64,000 nucleotides of DNA from Neomicrococcus lactis (GTDB taxonomy: Bacteria; Actinomycetota; Actinomycetes; Actinomycetales; Micrococcaceae): positions 2,294,001 to 2,358,000 of the forward strand of contig NZ_JACHBL010000001.1 of assembly GCF_014200305.1 (NCBI RefSeq). The letters run 5' to 3'. The first letter of the stretch is position 1. Each line of letters opens with the position of its first letter. Shown piece after piece: positions 35,345 through 45,689 of the stretch. The translations under genes and the position numbers were made by a program. Below the pieces are notes generated by a model. It did not search any database, was not told the origin of the DNA, and saw only the letters and a list, made by a program, of their open reading frames with translations.

Positions 35345-36406
35345 ATGAATTGCCATTTAGTGATTGCGTGTCGTGCGGAGGGCACTCTTGAATTACACCG
35401 TTTTTCCGGCGGAATTCTGGAGCGCATCGAGGTTTTGCACGGCTATGAGGGCGTGAATTGTCTCGCGTATGACGCTCGCGAGCAGCGTCTGTATGCGTCG
35501 CAGACGGGCAGAGTTTCGCACGTGACGGTCTTCAACGTCTTCCAGAACGGCGATATTGAGCCGGCCGGATCGTTCGATCTTCCGCACCAGACCGCCTACA
35601 TTTCCGTGGCCGAGGACGCGCTGTGGAGTGCCAGCTACCACGACGGCAACATCGCGTACGTCCCGCTGAACCCGGATGGCATGCCTAGCGCGCCCGCCCA
35701 AACGGATAGCTTCGGCGAGAACGCGCACTGCATCATCACGGCCCCGGACGGCCGCCATACCTACGCGACCTCGCTGCGGGCTGACGTGATTGCCGCGTAT
35801 TCCGTAGAGAATTCTGAATTACGACGCCGCAGCTTGCGTTCCGTAACTCCCTCCGGCGCCGGCCCGCGCCATTTGGCATTTGTGAATGACGAGACCTTGT
35901 TGGCCGTGACGGAGATGACCGGTGAAGTCATCGAGTTCCGGCGCGATGTTGCTACGGGTGAGCTGACAGAACTTACGCGGGTGTCGATGGTGCCCGAGGG
36001 CGCCGGACTCACGCGCGGCGTGGCACGTTACCCCGGTGGCCCGGAGGTCCCCGCCCGCCCGATCTGGGCGGCCGACGTCCAGGCGACCTGCGAACTGATC
36101 TTCGCGACCGAGCGCACCACCAGCACGGTGACGGCGATTCGCCACACCGCAGAGACCGTAGCGGACGAGCCCGAACTCGAAGTCCTGGAACACATCCGCA
36201 CCGAAGAGCGGCCGCGAGCCACCGCCGTTTCGCCAGACGGAAAGTACTTCGTAGTGGGCGGCGAGACCTCGAGTCACGCGTCTGTGTATCGCGTGAATCA
36301 TGACCATGATCCGTCCGCCGTCGACGCTCATTATCCTTCGGTGCTGGATTTGGTATGCCGCGTCCAGACTGGCGAAAACCCGGCCTGGTTTGCGTTCTTG
36401 CCGTAG
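35345..36406 (+). CDS. Lactonase family (6-phosphogluconolactonase-like beta-propeller) protein
   Basis: 353 residues. Repeated blades such as ENAHCIITAPDGRHTYATSL, GPRHLAFVNDETLLAVTEM and RPRATAVSPDGKYFVVGGE fit the seven-bladed lactonase fold (PF10282). Probably opens a lactone or related ring in the aromatic-catabolism set. ATG 35345 is used (AAAGGG seven bases before); the open frame starts 65 codons earlier but that part spans the divergent promoter. Contains a minus-strand motif copy at 35819-35835. Confidence 0.82.
   Translation: MNCHLVIACRAEGTLELHRFSGGILERIEVLHGYEGVNCLAYDAREQRLYASQTGRVSHVTVFNVFQNGDIEPAGSFDLPHQTAYISVAEDALWSASYHDGNIAYVPLNPDGMPSAPAQTDSFGENAHCIITAPDGRHTYATSLRADVIAAYSVENSELRRRSLRSVTPSGAGPRHLAFVNDETLLAVTEMTGEVIEFRRDVATGELTELTRVSMVPEGAGLTRGVARYPGGPEVPARPIWAADVQATCELIFATERTTSTVTAIRHTAETVADEPELEVLEHIRTEERPRATAVSPDGKYFVVGGETSSHASVYRVNHDHDPSAVDAHYPSVLDLVCRVQTGENPAWFAFLP
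35819..35835 (-). repeat. Dispersed motif, copy 9
   Basis: AAGCTGCGGCGTCGTAA followed by TTCAGAATTC on the minus strand inside the lactonase gene. Confidence 0.6.
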
Positions 36407-36413
36407 GGGAGAG

Positions 36414-37940
36414 TTAGTACGAAGCTCCTCGGACTCCAGATGGAACTCGGTCAGAAGGTGCGCCAGTCCCTTGCTTGAACTTGAGCGCAGAGAGGATCGC
36501 TTCGAGGGTGGCCGGTCCGTGCTGGTTGAGGCACGCGCCTGCCACGAAGCGGTCTGGTCGCAGGAAGATCATCGGGGTGGGGCGGTCATCGAACCACTTC
36601 TTCATGCGGCCCGTGTGATCGCCAAGAACCATGACGTCCTTGTCCATGTACTTCTCGGCCCATTCGCGCTGCGTTTCCGGAACGATCGAGACAAGCTTGG
36701 CGCCAAGACCGCGGAGCTTCTCGAGCGCAGCTTCGGGAAGCACGTCCTTGGGGCTGTTGCCCCAGACAATGACGGTCCACCAGTTGCCGATGACGTCGTC
36801 AAGCAATGCGTTCTTCTGCTAGGAGGTGTTGAAGCGGTACTGCGGGAACTGCACGCCTACTGGGGAGACCGTGTTGTTAGCTGTCAGCACGGGGATCATC
36901 TTGGAGACGATGTGGGACGTCGCGCGGCCTGGTGTGCGGGTAGAAGGATCCGCGAGCACGCCTTCGGTGTAGCGAGGCATTGGCTTGAAGCGCATGCCGG
37001 AGTTCCAGCCCTGACCCATCCACACGGGCATGAGGTGCGCAGCGTCGCCGGCGATGATCTGGCGGCCCTTGCGGAAGGAGCCAGCAATACGGCCGTGGTG
37101 CGTGAAAACACGGCGGCGAATGTAGTCCAGGCTCGCCGGATCCGGCACGTGATCCTTGAGCATCCGGTTTACGAATTCGGGATCCGTGACCTGCTCTTCG
37201 GTTTCGTGATCCAAGAGCATGAACTCCCAACGGCGGACGGCGTGGGGCAAGCCAATGGAAACGTACGGACGCTTCGGGTCTGCGCCCAAGAAGACATTCG
37301 GAGTGCCGAGTGGATCGTTGTTGACGTCAACCACCAACCAGCGGGTGGAAGGAGATTCGCCCTCGAAGGAGACGCCCATGCGCTTGCGCGTAGGGGACTT
37401 GCCGCCTTCGCAACCCACCAAGTACTGGGCACGGAAGCGGCGCTCCACCAAGGTGTCGTCGTCCTGAGAGACCAGCGCAATGGCGGTGACGCCGTTTGCG
37501 TCTTCCTCAACGTTCTCTACGCGGTGGCCAAAGTGAACTTCCACGTTGTCGAAGCGCGCGAGGCCCTCGTAGAGCGCCTTATCAACCTCGGGCTGGATGA
37601 AGCTGTGCTTGCGATCCCATCCGAACTCGTCCGTCTTGGGGTTGTTGGTGAGGATGACCTTTCCGGCGCCGTTGACCAAGCGCATGATGTGCTGTGGGGA
37701 AGTGTGTGGGCGGACGGTGTCCACGAGGCCCACGGTCTGGATGGTGCGGAAGGACTCGTCGTCGAGTCCCACACCGCGCGGGTAGTCGATGAGCTGGTCC
37801 ATCGCTTCAAGGACCACCACCTTGCGGCCGTACATGCCCAAGATGTTGGCGAGCATGAGGCCAACTGGCCCCGCGCCAACAATAAGAACTTCGGTGTCCT
37901 GGACTGCAGTTTCTGGGACGTCAGTGTCCGTAGTTGCCAT
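36414..37940 (-). pseudogene. Broken MhpA-type FAD monooxygenase (3-(3-hydroxyphenyl)propionate hydroxylase-like)
   Basis: The N-terminal FAD domain is intact: VLIVGAGPVGLMLANILGMY, later GRQIIAGDAAHLMP. Two lesions are visible. First, GQGWNSGMR is joined directly to FKPMPRYTEG, while known homologues have about 70 residues between these motifs. Second, an in-frame TAG at 36819-36821 follows RFNTS. The same frame then continues QKNALLDDVIGNWWTVIVWG to 36414, the normal C-terminal domain. The two open pieces (36819-37940 and 36414-36806) are therefore one gene. The product is almost surely inactive. Known role: ring hydroxylation before extradiol cleavage. Ends a few bases from the convergent lactonase gene. 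Confidence 0.85.
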
Positions 37941-37965
37941 GATTCCGCCTTGCTTCAGAATTATT

Positions 37966-37999
37966 GTGCAAATAACGCACATCATCTGCCGTTATTTGC
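37966..37999. promoter_or_regulatory. Overlapping inverted repeats upstream of the hydroxylase, candidate IclR operator
   Basis: GCAAATAACG (37968-37977) and its exact complement CGTTATTTGC (37990-37999) are 12 bases apart. TGTGC-N7-GCACA overlaps the left half. They lie 28-59 bases before the hydroxylase ATG and close to the IclR gene. Confidence 0.6.
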
Positions 38000-38078
38000 A
38001 AATTTGAGTCAATTCAAGACGTGTTAGTGAGCTAGGTCAAGTACAGCGTGCCGTCTGATGGAACGCATGTTCAGGCAA

Positions 38079-38783
38079 TTAGCCCAGCGCAACCAGCATG
38101 TCCTGAGCGGCCCGCTGGAGACGAGCTACGGCGTCGTGCTCAATATCAGAACGGGTAGTGATCACGTTTAAGCAAGCCGCGGGCCCGCCGTGCGGCAACT
38201 GGAGTGGAACCGCAAATCCATACATATGCGGTTCCACTTCGCCAAAAGTCTTGGTGTAGCCCCGCGTTGACGCCGCGATCACCTCAGGGTGCGCGGACGG
38301 TCCGTGGGGCAGCAGCGATGAGATCGCGTGGCCAGCAGCGCCGCGGTCCAGCGGATGCGTGCTGCCTTCCGTGAACACCACGTGATATGCGCCGTTGCGT
38401 GGCGACACCACCAGTACCGCGCGGGCAATATCGCCCTCAGAAACAATGAGCGCTACCGTCACTCCCAAGGCGTCCGACGACGCCTGCATCGGTCCCAGCG
38501 CCACCTCGCGAAGGTTCGAGTAGGCAGATACGGCCAACTGCGCCAGTCCGAACGATCCCCGATATTTCCCGTCCGGCCCGCGGAAAACCAGCAGCGCATC
38601 AGCCAGGGTGTTGAGCAGCCGGTAAGCCACCGTGCGGTGCACACCCAGATGCTCACTAACTTCCACCACCGTGACGCCCTCGCGAGCGGCAATGAATTTG
38701 AGCGCATCGATGCCGCGTGCCAGCGTCTGCGCTCCCGAAGTGCGGGAGGCGGCGGGCGTGGGGGATTCGGGCGTGCTCGGCAT
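38079..38783 (-). CDS. IclR family transcriptional regulator
   Basis: 234 residues. N-terminal winged helix (LARGIDALKFIAAREGVTVV, then VSEHLGVHRTVAYRLLNTLA) and a C-terminal effector domain (LDRGAAGHAISSLLP, GYTKTFGEVEPHMYGFAVPL). Regulates aromatic pathways in many relatives. Upstream of and in the same direction as the hydroxylase pseudogene, with candidate operators at 37966-37999 and 35315-35333. A motif copy (38123-38139, plus) lies in its 3' part. Confidence 0.9.
   Translation of the reverse strand: MPSTPESPTPAASRTSGAQTLARGIDALKFIAAREGVTVVEVSEHLGVHRTVAYRLLNTLADALLVFRGPDGKYRGSFGLAQLAVSAYSNLREVALGPMQASSDALGVTVALIVSEGDIARAVLVVSPRNGAYHVVFTEGSTHPLDRGAAGHAISSLLPHGPSAHPEVIAASTRGYTKTFGEVEPHMYGFAVPLQLPHGGPAACLNVITTRSDIEHDAVARLQRAAQDMLVALG
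38123..38139 (+). repeat. Dispersed motif, copy 10
   Basis: GAGCTACGGCGTCGTGC followed by TCAATATCAG; antisense to the end of the IclR gene. Confidence 0.6.
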
Positions 38784-38940
38784 TCAATGATCATGACATG
38801 TCCGCCGATTCTGTGTCGCGAGAGTGACTTGCGCGCCTTCTCGTAAACCCACAACTCAGAGGCCTTTCGCGGCGCCGAAACACGTGGACTAGTTAGCGCC
38901 GCAACACCCTTTTGTCTTGATTCACCATGAAAGGCACACG

Positions 38941-39372
38941 ATGACCTACAAGCTCGCGACGTACCTCACTTTCGAAAACACCGCACGTCAGGCCATGGAG
39001 TTCTACCACTCCGTACTCGGCGGCAAGCTGGATATGAATACGTTCTCCGAATTCGGCATGAGCCAGGGTGAGGCGGACGCCGACCTCATCATGCATGCGC
39101 AGCTGGAGACCGAAGAAGGCGCCTTCATCATGGCCTCGGACACCCCGGCGCACATGGAAGTTCAGAAGCATGGCGGCTTCTCGATCGCACTGTTCTCCCA
39201 GGACTACGAGAGCGTCCAGGACAAGTTCGATACGCTCGCAGCCGGCGGCCAGGTCCTCCAGCCGCTGGGACAGGCTCCGTGGGGCGACTACTTCGGCATG
39301 TTTGTTGACCAGTTCGGCATCAACTGGATGTTCATCGTAGCGGGCCCGAAGGGCGAGGCTGCAGCGGAGTAA
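38941..39372 (+). CDS. VOC family protein, PhnB-like
   Basis: 143 residues, one glyoxalase/bleomycin-resistance fold. YLTFENTARQAMEFYHSVLG and the C-terminal QAPWGDYFGMFVDQFGINWM match PhnB/YjdN-like proteins. ATG 38941 has AAAGG eight bases before it; the TTG 24 bases earlier is less likely. Starts a short run of redox-type genes. Confidence 0.87.
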   Translation: MTYKLATYLTFENTARQAMEFYHSVLGGKLDMNTFSEFGMSQGEADADLIMHAQLETEEGAFIMASDTPAHMEVQKHGGFSIALFSQDYESVQDKFDTLAAGGQVLQPLGQAPWGDYFGMFVDQFGINWMFIVAGPKGEAAAE

Positions 39373-39414
39373 CCTTCCGCTGATCCGTTGGTTGACTTGG
39401 GCGATACTTGGTTA

Positions 39415-40032
39415 ATGACTATTGAAGCTTTTGCCGGGAACCCACCCATTGCACAGGACGCGCTGAACCAGATCTTTGTGGAGGCGCGCACCGCGTACCG
39501 CTTCGATGAGACGAACGTGGTTGCGGACGAGGATCTCGTGAAGATCCAGGAGCTAGTTGCACTCGGCCCGACGGCCATGAACTCGCAGCCCATGCGCATC
39601 ACCTGGGTGAAGTCGCGCGAAGCTCGCGAGCGTCTGGCCGAGCACATGTCTTCCAACAACAAGGAGAAGACCCTCTCCGCTCCCATGACCGCGATCCTGT
39701 CCTACGACGATTCGTACTCGGAGCACATGGGTCTCGTGGCACCACACGCAGTTGGCATGAGCGAGAAGCTCGGTGCCGACGCAAAGGCACGCCGCGGCAT
39801 GGGCGAGCTGAGCTCCCACTTGCAGGGTGGCTACTTCATTCTTGCCCTGCGCGCTTTGGGCTTCGCGACCGGTCCAATGGCCGGCTTCAGCGTGGATGGC
39901 GTCAACAAGGAGTTCTTCGAAGGAACCGCTTTGAGCGCATTCATGGTGGTCAACTTTGGCCGCGCCGGCGAGAACGCTTACCGCCCACGCGCACCTCGTC
40001 TGAGCTTTGACCAGCAGACGGAGACCGTCTAG
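39415..40032 (+). CDS. Nitroreductase family, malonic semialdehyde reductase (RutE/HadB)-like
   Basis: 205 residues. FVEARTAYRFDETNVVADED, LVALGPTAMNSQPMRITWVK and the C-terminal LSAFMVVNFGRAGE fit the RutE/HadB branch of FMN-dependent nitroreductases, which reduce malonic semialdehyde. HLQGGYFILALRALGFATGP is also typical. 42 bases after the VOC gene, followed at 15 bases by the aldo/keto reductase. Confidence 0.85.
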   Translation: MTIEAFAGNPPIAQDALNQIFVEARTAYRFDETNVVADEDLVKIQELVALGPTAMNSQPMRITWVKSREARERLAEHMSSNNKEKTLSAPMTAILSYDDSYSEHMGLVAPHAVGMSEKLGADAKARRGMGELSSHLQGGYFILALRALGFATGPMAGFSVDGVNKEFFEGTALSAFMVVNFGRAGENAYRPRAPRLSFDQQTETV

Positions 40033-40047
40033 CTCTAGGCTGGAGCG

Positions 40048-40998
40048 GTGACTACACAACAATCACCACTCATTTACGGATGCATGGGCCTTGGTGGCCC
40101 GTGGGGTCCGGGCGCTCTCGCGGGACGCCCGGACCAAAACGAACTGGTGGCTCAAGCCCATCACGCCATCGATGCCGTGCTCGCAGCAGGCATCACCACC
40201 TTTGATCACGCTGACATCTATAAAGATGGCCGCGCGGAAGAAGTCTTCGGGAAAGTGCTCGCTGAGCGCCCCGAATTGCGCGAAACCATCAGCATTCAAT
40301 CCAAAGTCGGCATCATCCTCGGTGACCCGCAGCGCTACGATTCCTCGCCCGCTCACGTAAGCGGCGGCGTCGTACGAATTGCGGAACGACTGGGAATCCC
40401 GCAGCTGGATACTTTGCTCATCCACCGTCCGGACCCGCTGACCTCGTGGGACGAGCTCGCGGAGACGCTCGGTAAGCTGCGCGAGGACGGGCTCGTCAAG
40501 CGCTTCGGCGTCTCGAACATGTCGGCGGCCCAAATGAGCGCGTTTGAACGCGCTTTCGGCGAAGCGCCTGTCGCGGCGCAAATTCAGCTGAGCCTGCAGC
40601 ACCGGAATCTGCTGGACTCGAGCATTCTTTTTATTGCTTCGGATGAGCCCGTGGAATCCGGATTCGTTGAGTATTGCCTCGAGAAAAACGTTGAGATCCA
40701 GGCGTGGTCGCCGCTGGCAGGTGGCCTCTATGACCCGTCGCGAACGGGAGAAGCTGACGCGGAAGTGCTCGCCACCCGCGAGCTCGTCGGCGATATCGCA
40801 AAGAGTCTCGATTGCTCCGCCGAGGCCGTAGTTCTGGCGTTCTTGCTCAAGCTTCCGTGGGGTGTGCGGCCTGTGCTGGGCACCACGAATCCTGCGCGCA
40901 TCGCCGCGAGTGCTGACGCTGCGGCCGTCGCTGAGCGGATGAGTCGCGAAGACTGGTACCGCTTGTGGACGGCCGCGCGCGGGGCGAAAGTTCCGTAA
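40048..40998 (+). CDS. Aldo/keto reductase
   Basis: 316 residues, TIM-barrel. Catalytic tetrad seen as DHADIYKDG (Asp/Tyr), SIQSKVG (Lys) and DTLLIHRPDPL (His). NADPH-binding C-terminal GTTNPARI. YdhF-like members have similar length. GTG start at 40048. One copy of the dispersed motif (40359-40375) is in frame, read HVSGGVVRI, between the catalytic Lys and His segments. Confidence 0.9.
   Translation: MTTQQSPLIYGCMGLGGPWGPGALAGRPDQNELVAQAHHAIDAVLAAGITTFDHADIYKDGRAEEVFGKVLAERPELRETISIQSKVGIILGDPQRYDSSPAHVSGGVVRIAERLGIPQLDTLLIHRPDPLTSWDELAETLGKLREDGLVKRFGVSNMSAAQMSAFERAFGEAPVAAQIQLSLQHRNLLDSSILFIASDEPVESGFVEYCLEKNVEIQAWSPLAGGLYDPSRTGEADAEVLATRELVGDIAKSLDCSAEAVVLAFLLKLPWGVRPVLGTTNPARIAASADAAAVAERMSREDWYRLWTAARGAKVP
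40359..40375 (+). repeat. Dispersed motif, copy 11
   Basis: AAGCGGCGGCGTCGTAC followed by GAATTGCGGAAC; in frame within the aldo/keto reductase, read SGGVV. Confidence 0.65.
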
Positions 40999-41002
40999 GG
41001 GA

Positions 41003-43117
41003 TTACTGCTTCGCGGACGTGATCTTCCGATCGCGGTACGCATTGGCACGAGCCACGAACCAGTCGATGGTCTCCGGGTTCTGTAGCGAACCGCGGTTGA
41101 TGGCGCGCTCGGGATCGTGACCGGCGAAGAGTTTCTTCACGGGAACTTCGGTGCGCTTGCCAGCATGCGTGGTGGGCACGCCGGGCACCGCGATGATCTC
41201 ATCAGGGACGTGGCGAGCTGAGGTGCGCGAGCGGATGGTGGTCTTGATCCGATCCGAAAGTTCCTCGCTGACCTTGCCGTTCTCGGTGGTCTGGCCATCG
41301 CGAAGCACCACGAACAGCGGCATGTAGTACCCGCCGTCGGCTTCCTCCACGCCAATCACCAACGAATCGGTGACCTCCGGAATGTGCTGCATCGCACTGT
41401 AAATATCAGCCGATCCCAAGCGCACGCCTTGGCGGTTGAGCGTGGCATCGGAGCGACCGTGCACAATGAAGCCGCCGGAAGGCAGCTCGGAGATCCAGTC
41501 GCCGTGCGTCCAGACGCCCGGGAACTTCTCGAAGTACGCATCGCGGTACTTCTGACCGTCCTCGTCGCCCCAGAAGAACACAGGCATAGACGGCATGGGA
41601 CGGGTGATGGTCATGTCGCCCACGTCGTTGAAGACGCGGCGTCCGCTGTCATCCCAAGCTTCAACAGCCACCGCGAGCTGCGGTCCCTGCAGTTCGCCCA
41701 ATCGCACCGGCTCCAACGGGTTCGATCCCAAGAAACCACTGCAGATGTCTGTGCCGCCGGAGTCAGATCCCAAGTGCACATCGGGTCGCACGTGCGTGTG
41801 CACCCAAGCCCATGTCGAGTCCGGCAACGGCGAACCGGTGGACAGGATTGAGCGCATCTTGGACAAGTCGTATTCGGCACCCGGGACCAGTCCGGACTTT
41901 TCCACGAGGGAAAGGTAAGCGGCGCCGGTGGCGAACATCGTGGCGCCGGTTTCGGCGATGATCTTGAACTGGTGATCCACGCGGCCGGCCATGGGCGAGC
42001 CCGCGTAGGTGACCACGGAAGCGCCGGTGATCAGGTTGTTGACGAGCGTATTCCACACCATCCATGAGGTGTTCGCTGCGACGTAGTAGAGGTCGCCGCG
42101 GCGCATGTCATGGTTGAGTCCGGGGCCCTTGAGCGATTCGAGCACCATGCCGCCGTGCCCGTGCACTATGCCCTTCGGCTTGCCCGTGGTTCCGGAGGAA
42201 AACAGGACCCACAGAGGGTGCGCAAACGGGACGCGCTCGTAGTTCGGCGTCGCGGGGGCCAACGGTTCTTCCTGTACGACGCCGCCGCTCGGCGCCGCGC
42301 GATAGCTCAGGACACCGTCCGTGAGTTCTGCGGAATTTCCCGGATCCAGCGTGGGCACGAGGATTCGCGTCGTGACGCTCGGGATTTCGTCCGCGATCTC
42401 CCTGAGCTGCGCGGAGCGATCAATGATCTTGCCGTTGAACTGGTAGCTGTCAACGCCGAACAACACCTTTGGCTCGAGCTGCTTGAGACGATCCAGCGTT
42501 GCTTGCACCGAGAGGTCAGGGGAGTTGATGGTCCAGACTGCGCCGATCGAGGCGGCGGCCAACAGCCCGATCAACGCTTCCGGAATGTTCGGCAAATACG
42601 CGGCGACGCGATCACCAGGCTGAACGCCACGATCCTTGAGAAGTTGAGCCAATTGGGCCACGTTGTTCTCGAGCTCGGCCCAAGAGAAGCGCGTTTGAGT
42701 GCCATCTTCGGTGACGTTCAACAGCGCGAGCTCGTCCCGCTGCTCAGGGTTCTGTGCGTACTTCAGCACGTTTTCGGTGAAGTTGATCTTCGCCTCCGGG
42801 TACCAAACGGCCCCAGGCATCTGCTCGCTTGCGAGTGCGCGCTCGGTGTCCCCGAAGCCCTCACCGATGACCCCATAAAAACGGCGCACGGCATCCCAGA
42901 AGCCACTCGTGTCATCAACAGACCACTTGAGGACGTCGCGGTAAGTTTTCAACTCAATGCCGCGGTGTTCCAGCGTCCATTGCATGAAGTGCCAGAGTGT
43001 GGTGCTTTTCGTGAACTCTTCGCTGGGTTCCCATGTGATCGCTCCGCGGTTGATGGTGGTTTCCAAAGGAAGCTGGTGCGGCGTTGCACCCGACGTTGTG
43101 GTGGTAGTCACGTTCAT
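41003..43117 (-). CDS. Acetoacetate-CoA ligase (acetoacetyl-CoA synthetase)
   Basis: 704 residues. AMP-forming acyl-CoA synthetase with P-loop LFSSGTTGKPKGIVHGHGG, the acetoacetyl-CoA synthetase features SDSGGTDICSGFLGSNPLEP and LHFMQWTLEHRG-like N-terminus (LWHFMQWTLEHRG), and the terminal GVPTTHAGKRTEVPVKK with the catalytic Lys. Activates acetoacetate in the cytosol. The region between the N-terminal core and the P-loop includes SYRAAPSGGVVQEEPLAPA, which coincides with a copy of the dispersed motif (42274-42290). Confidence 0.93.
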   Translation of the reverse strand: MNVTTTTTSGATPHQLPLETTINRGAITWEPSEEFTKSTTLWHFMQWTLEHRGIELKTYRDVLKWSVDDTSGFWDAVRRFYGVIGEGFGDTERALASEQMPGAVWYPEAKINFTENVLKYAQNPEQRDELALLNVTEDGTQTRFSWAELENNVAQLAQLLKDRGVQPGDRVAAYLPNIPEALIGLLAAASIGAVWTINSPDLSVQATLDRLKQLEPKVLFGVDSYQFNGKIIDRSAQLREIADEIPSVTTRILVPTLDPGNSAELTDGVLSYRAAPSGGVVQEEPLAPATPNYERVPFAHPLWVLFSSGTTGKPKGIVHGHGGMVLESLKGPGLNHDMRRGDLYYVAANTSWMVWNTLVNNLITGASVVTYAGSPMAGRVDHQFKIIAETGATMFATGAAYLSLVEKSGLVPGAEYDLSKMRSILSTGSPLPDSTWAWVHTHVRPDVHLGSDSGGTDICSGFLGSNPLEPVRLGELQGPQLAVAVEAWDDSGRRVFNDVGDMTITRPMPSMPVFFWGDEDGQKYRDAYFEKFPGVWTHGDWISELPSGGFIVHGRSDATLNRQGVRLGSADIYSAMQHIPEVTDSLVIGVEEADGGYYMPLFVVLRDGQTTENGKVSEELSDRIKTTIRSRTSARHVPDEIIAVPGVPTTHAGKRTEVPVKKLFAGHDPERAINRGSLQNPETIDWFVARANAYRDRKITSAKQ
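42274..42290 (-). repeat. Dispersed motif, copy 12
   Basis: GAGCGGCGGCGTCGTAC followed by AGGAAGAACCG on the minus strand; in frame within the acetoacetate-CoA ligase, read PSGGVVQEE, in a variable surface loop. Confidence 0.7.
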
Positions 43118-43201
43118 GAATTCGATAGTAAGTCAGCGCGCTGAGACACCTAATTTTAGTGAAAGAACGCTACGTCATAGAGCGGCGCGACTAAGAATAC
43201 A

Positions 43202-43230
43202 TGCACTTGTGCAATATTGCACTGGTGCAA
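43202..43230. promoter_or_regulatory. TetR-type operator array, four alternating half-sites
   Basis: TGCAC-TT-GTGCA-ATAT-TGCAC-TG-GTGCA: four half-sites form three overlapping palindromes, the central one being the perfect GTGCAATATTGCAC (43209-43222). It ends 13 bases before the TetR gene start. Confidence 0.8.
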
Positions 43231-43242
43231 TAAAGTAGTCGG

Positions 43243-45494
<2,252 letters not shown>

Positions 45495-45548
45495 ACCTCG
45501 CCCTCACTCACTGTCATTCCCGCTTTCGCCAGGGGATAAATGAACGCT

Positions 45549-45587
45549 AGCGGCGTCGTCGTACTTCTAAATTACGACGGCGCCGCT
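45549..45587. terminator. Inverted pair of the dispersed motif forming a hairpin
   Basis: AGCGGCGTCGTCGTA pairs with TACGACGGCGCCGCT over 15 positions (one G-U) around a nine-base loop, 55 bases after the MFS stop. Each arm is a copy of the dispersed motif (copies 13a/13b). Likely serves as a terminator although no T run follows. Confidence 0.7.
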
Positions 45588-45689
45588 TGCTTTAAGCGCG
45601 CACGCTTGGCGGGTGTGGCACCGGCCGCGCGGTGTTTTGTTCACCCAGAATTAAGCAACTGTCCAGATTGTGTTTCTAGGGTCGAGGGT

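Noticed and set aside
36300-38027. 575-codon plus-strand open frame over the hydroxylase remnant
   Set aside because: It is antisense to clearly conserved FAD-monooxygenase sequence and has no recognisable domain; a shadow of high-GC codon use.
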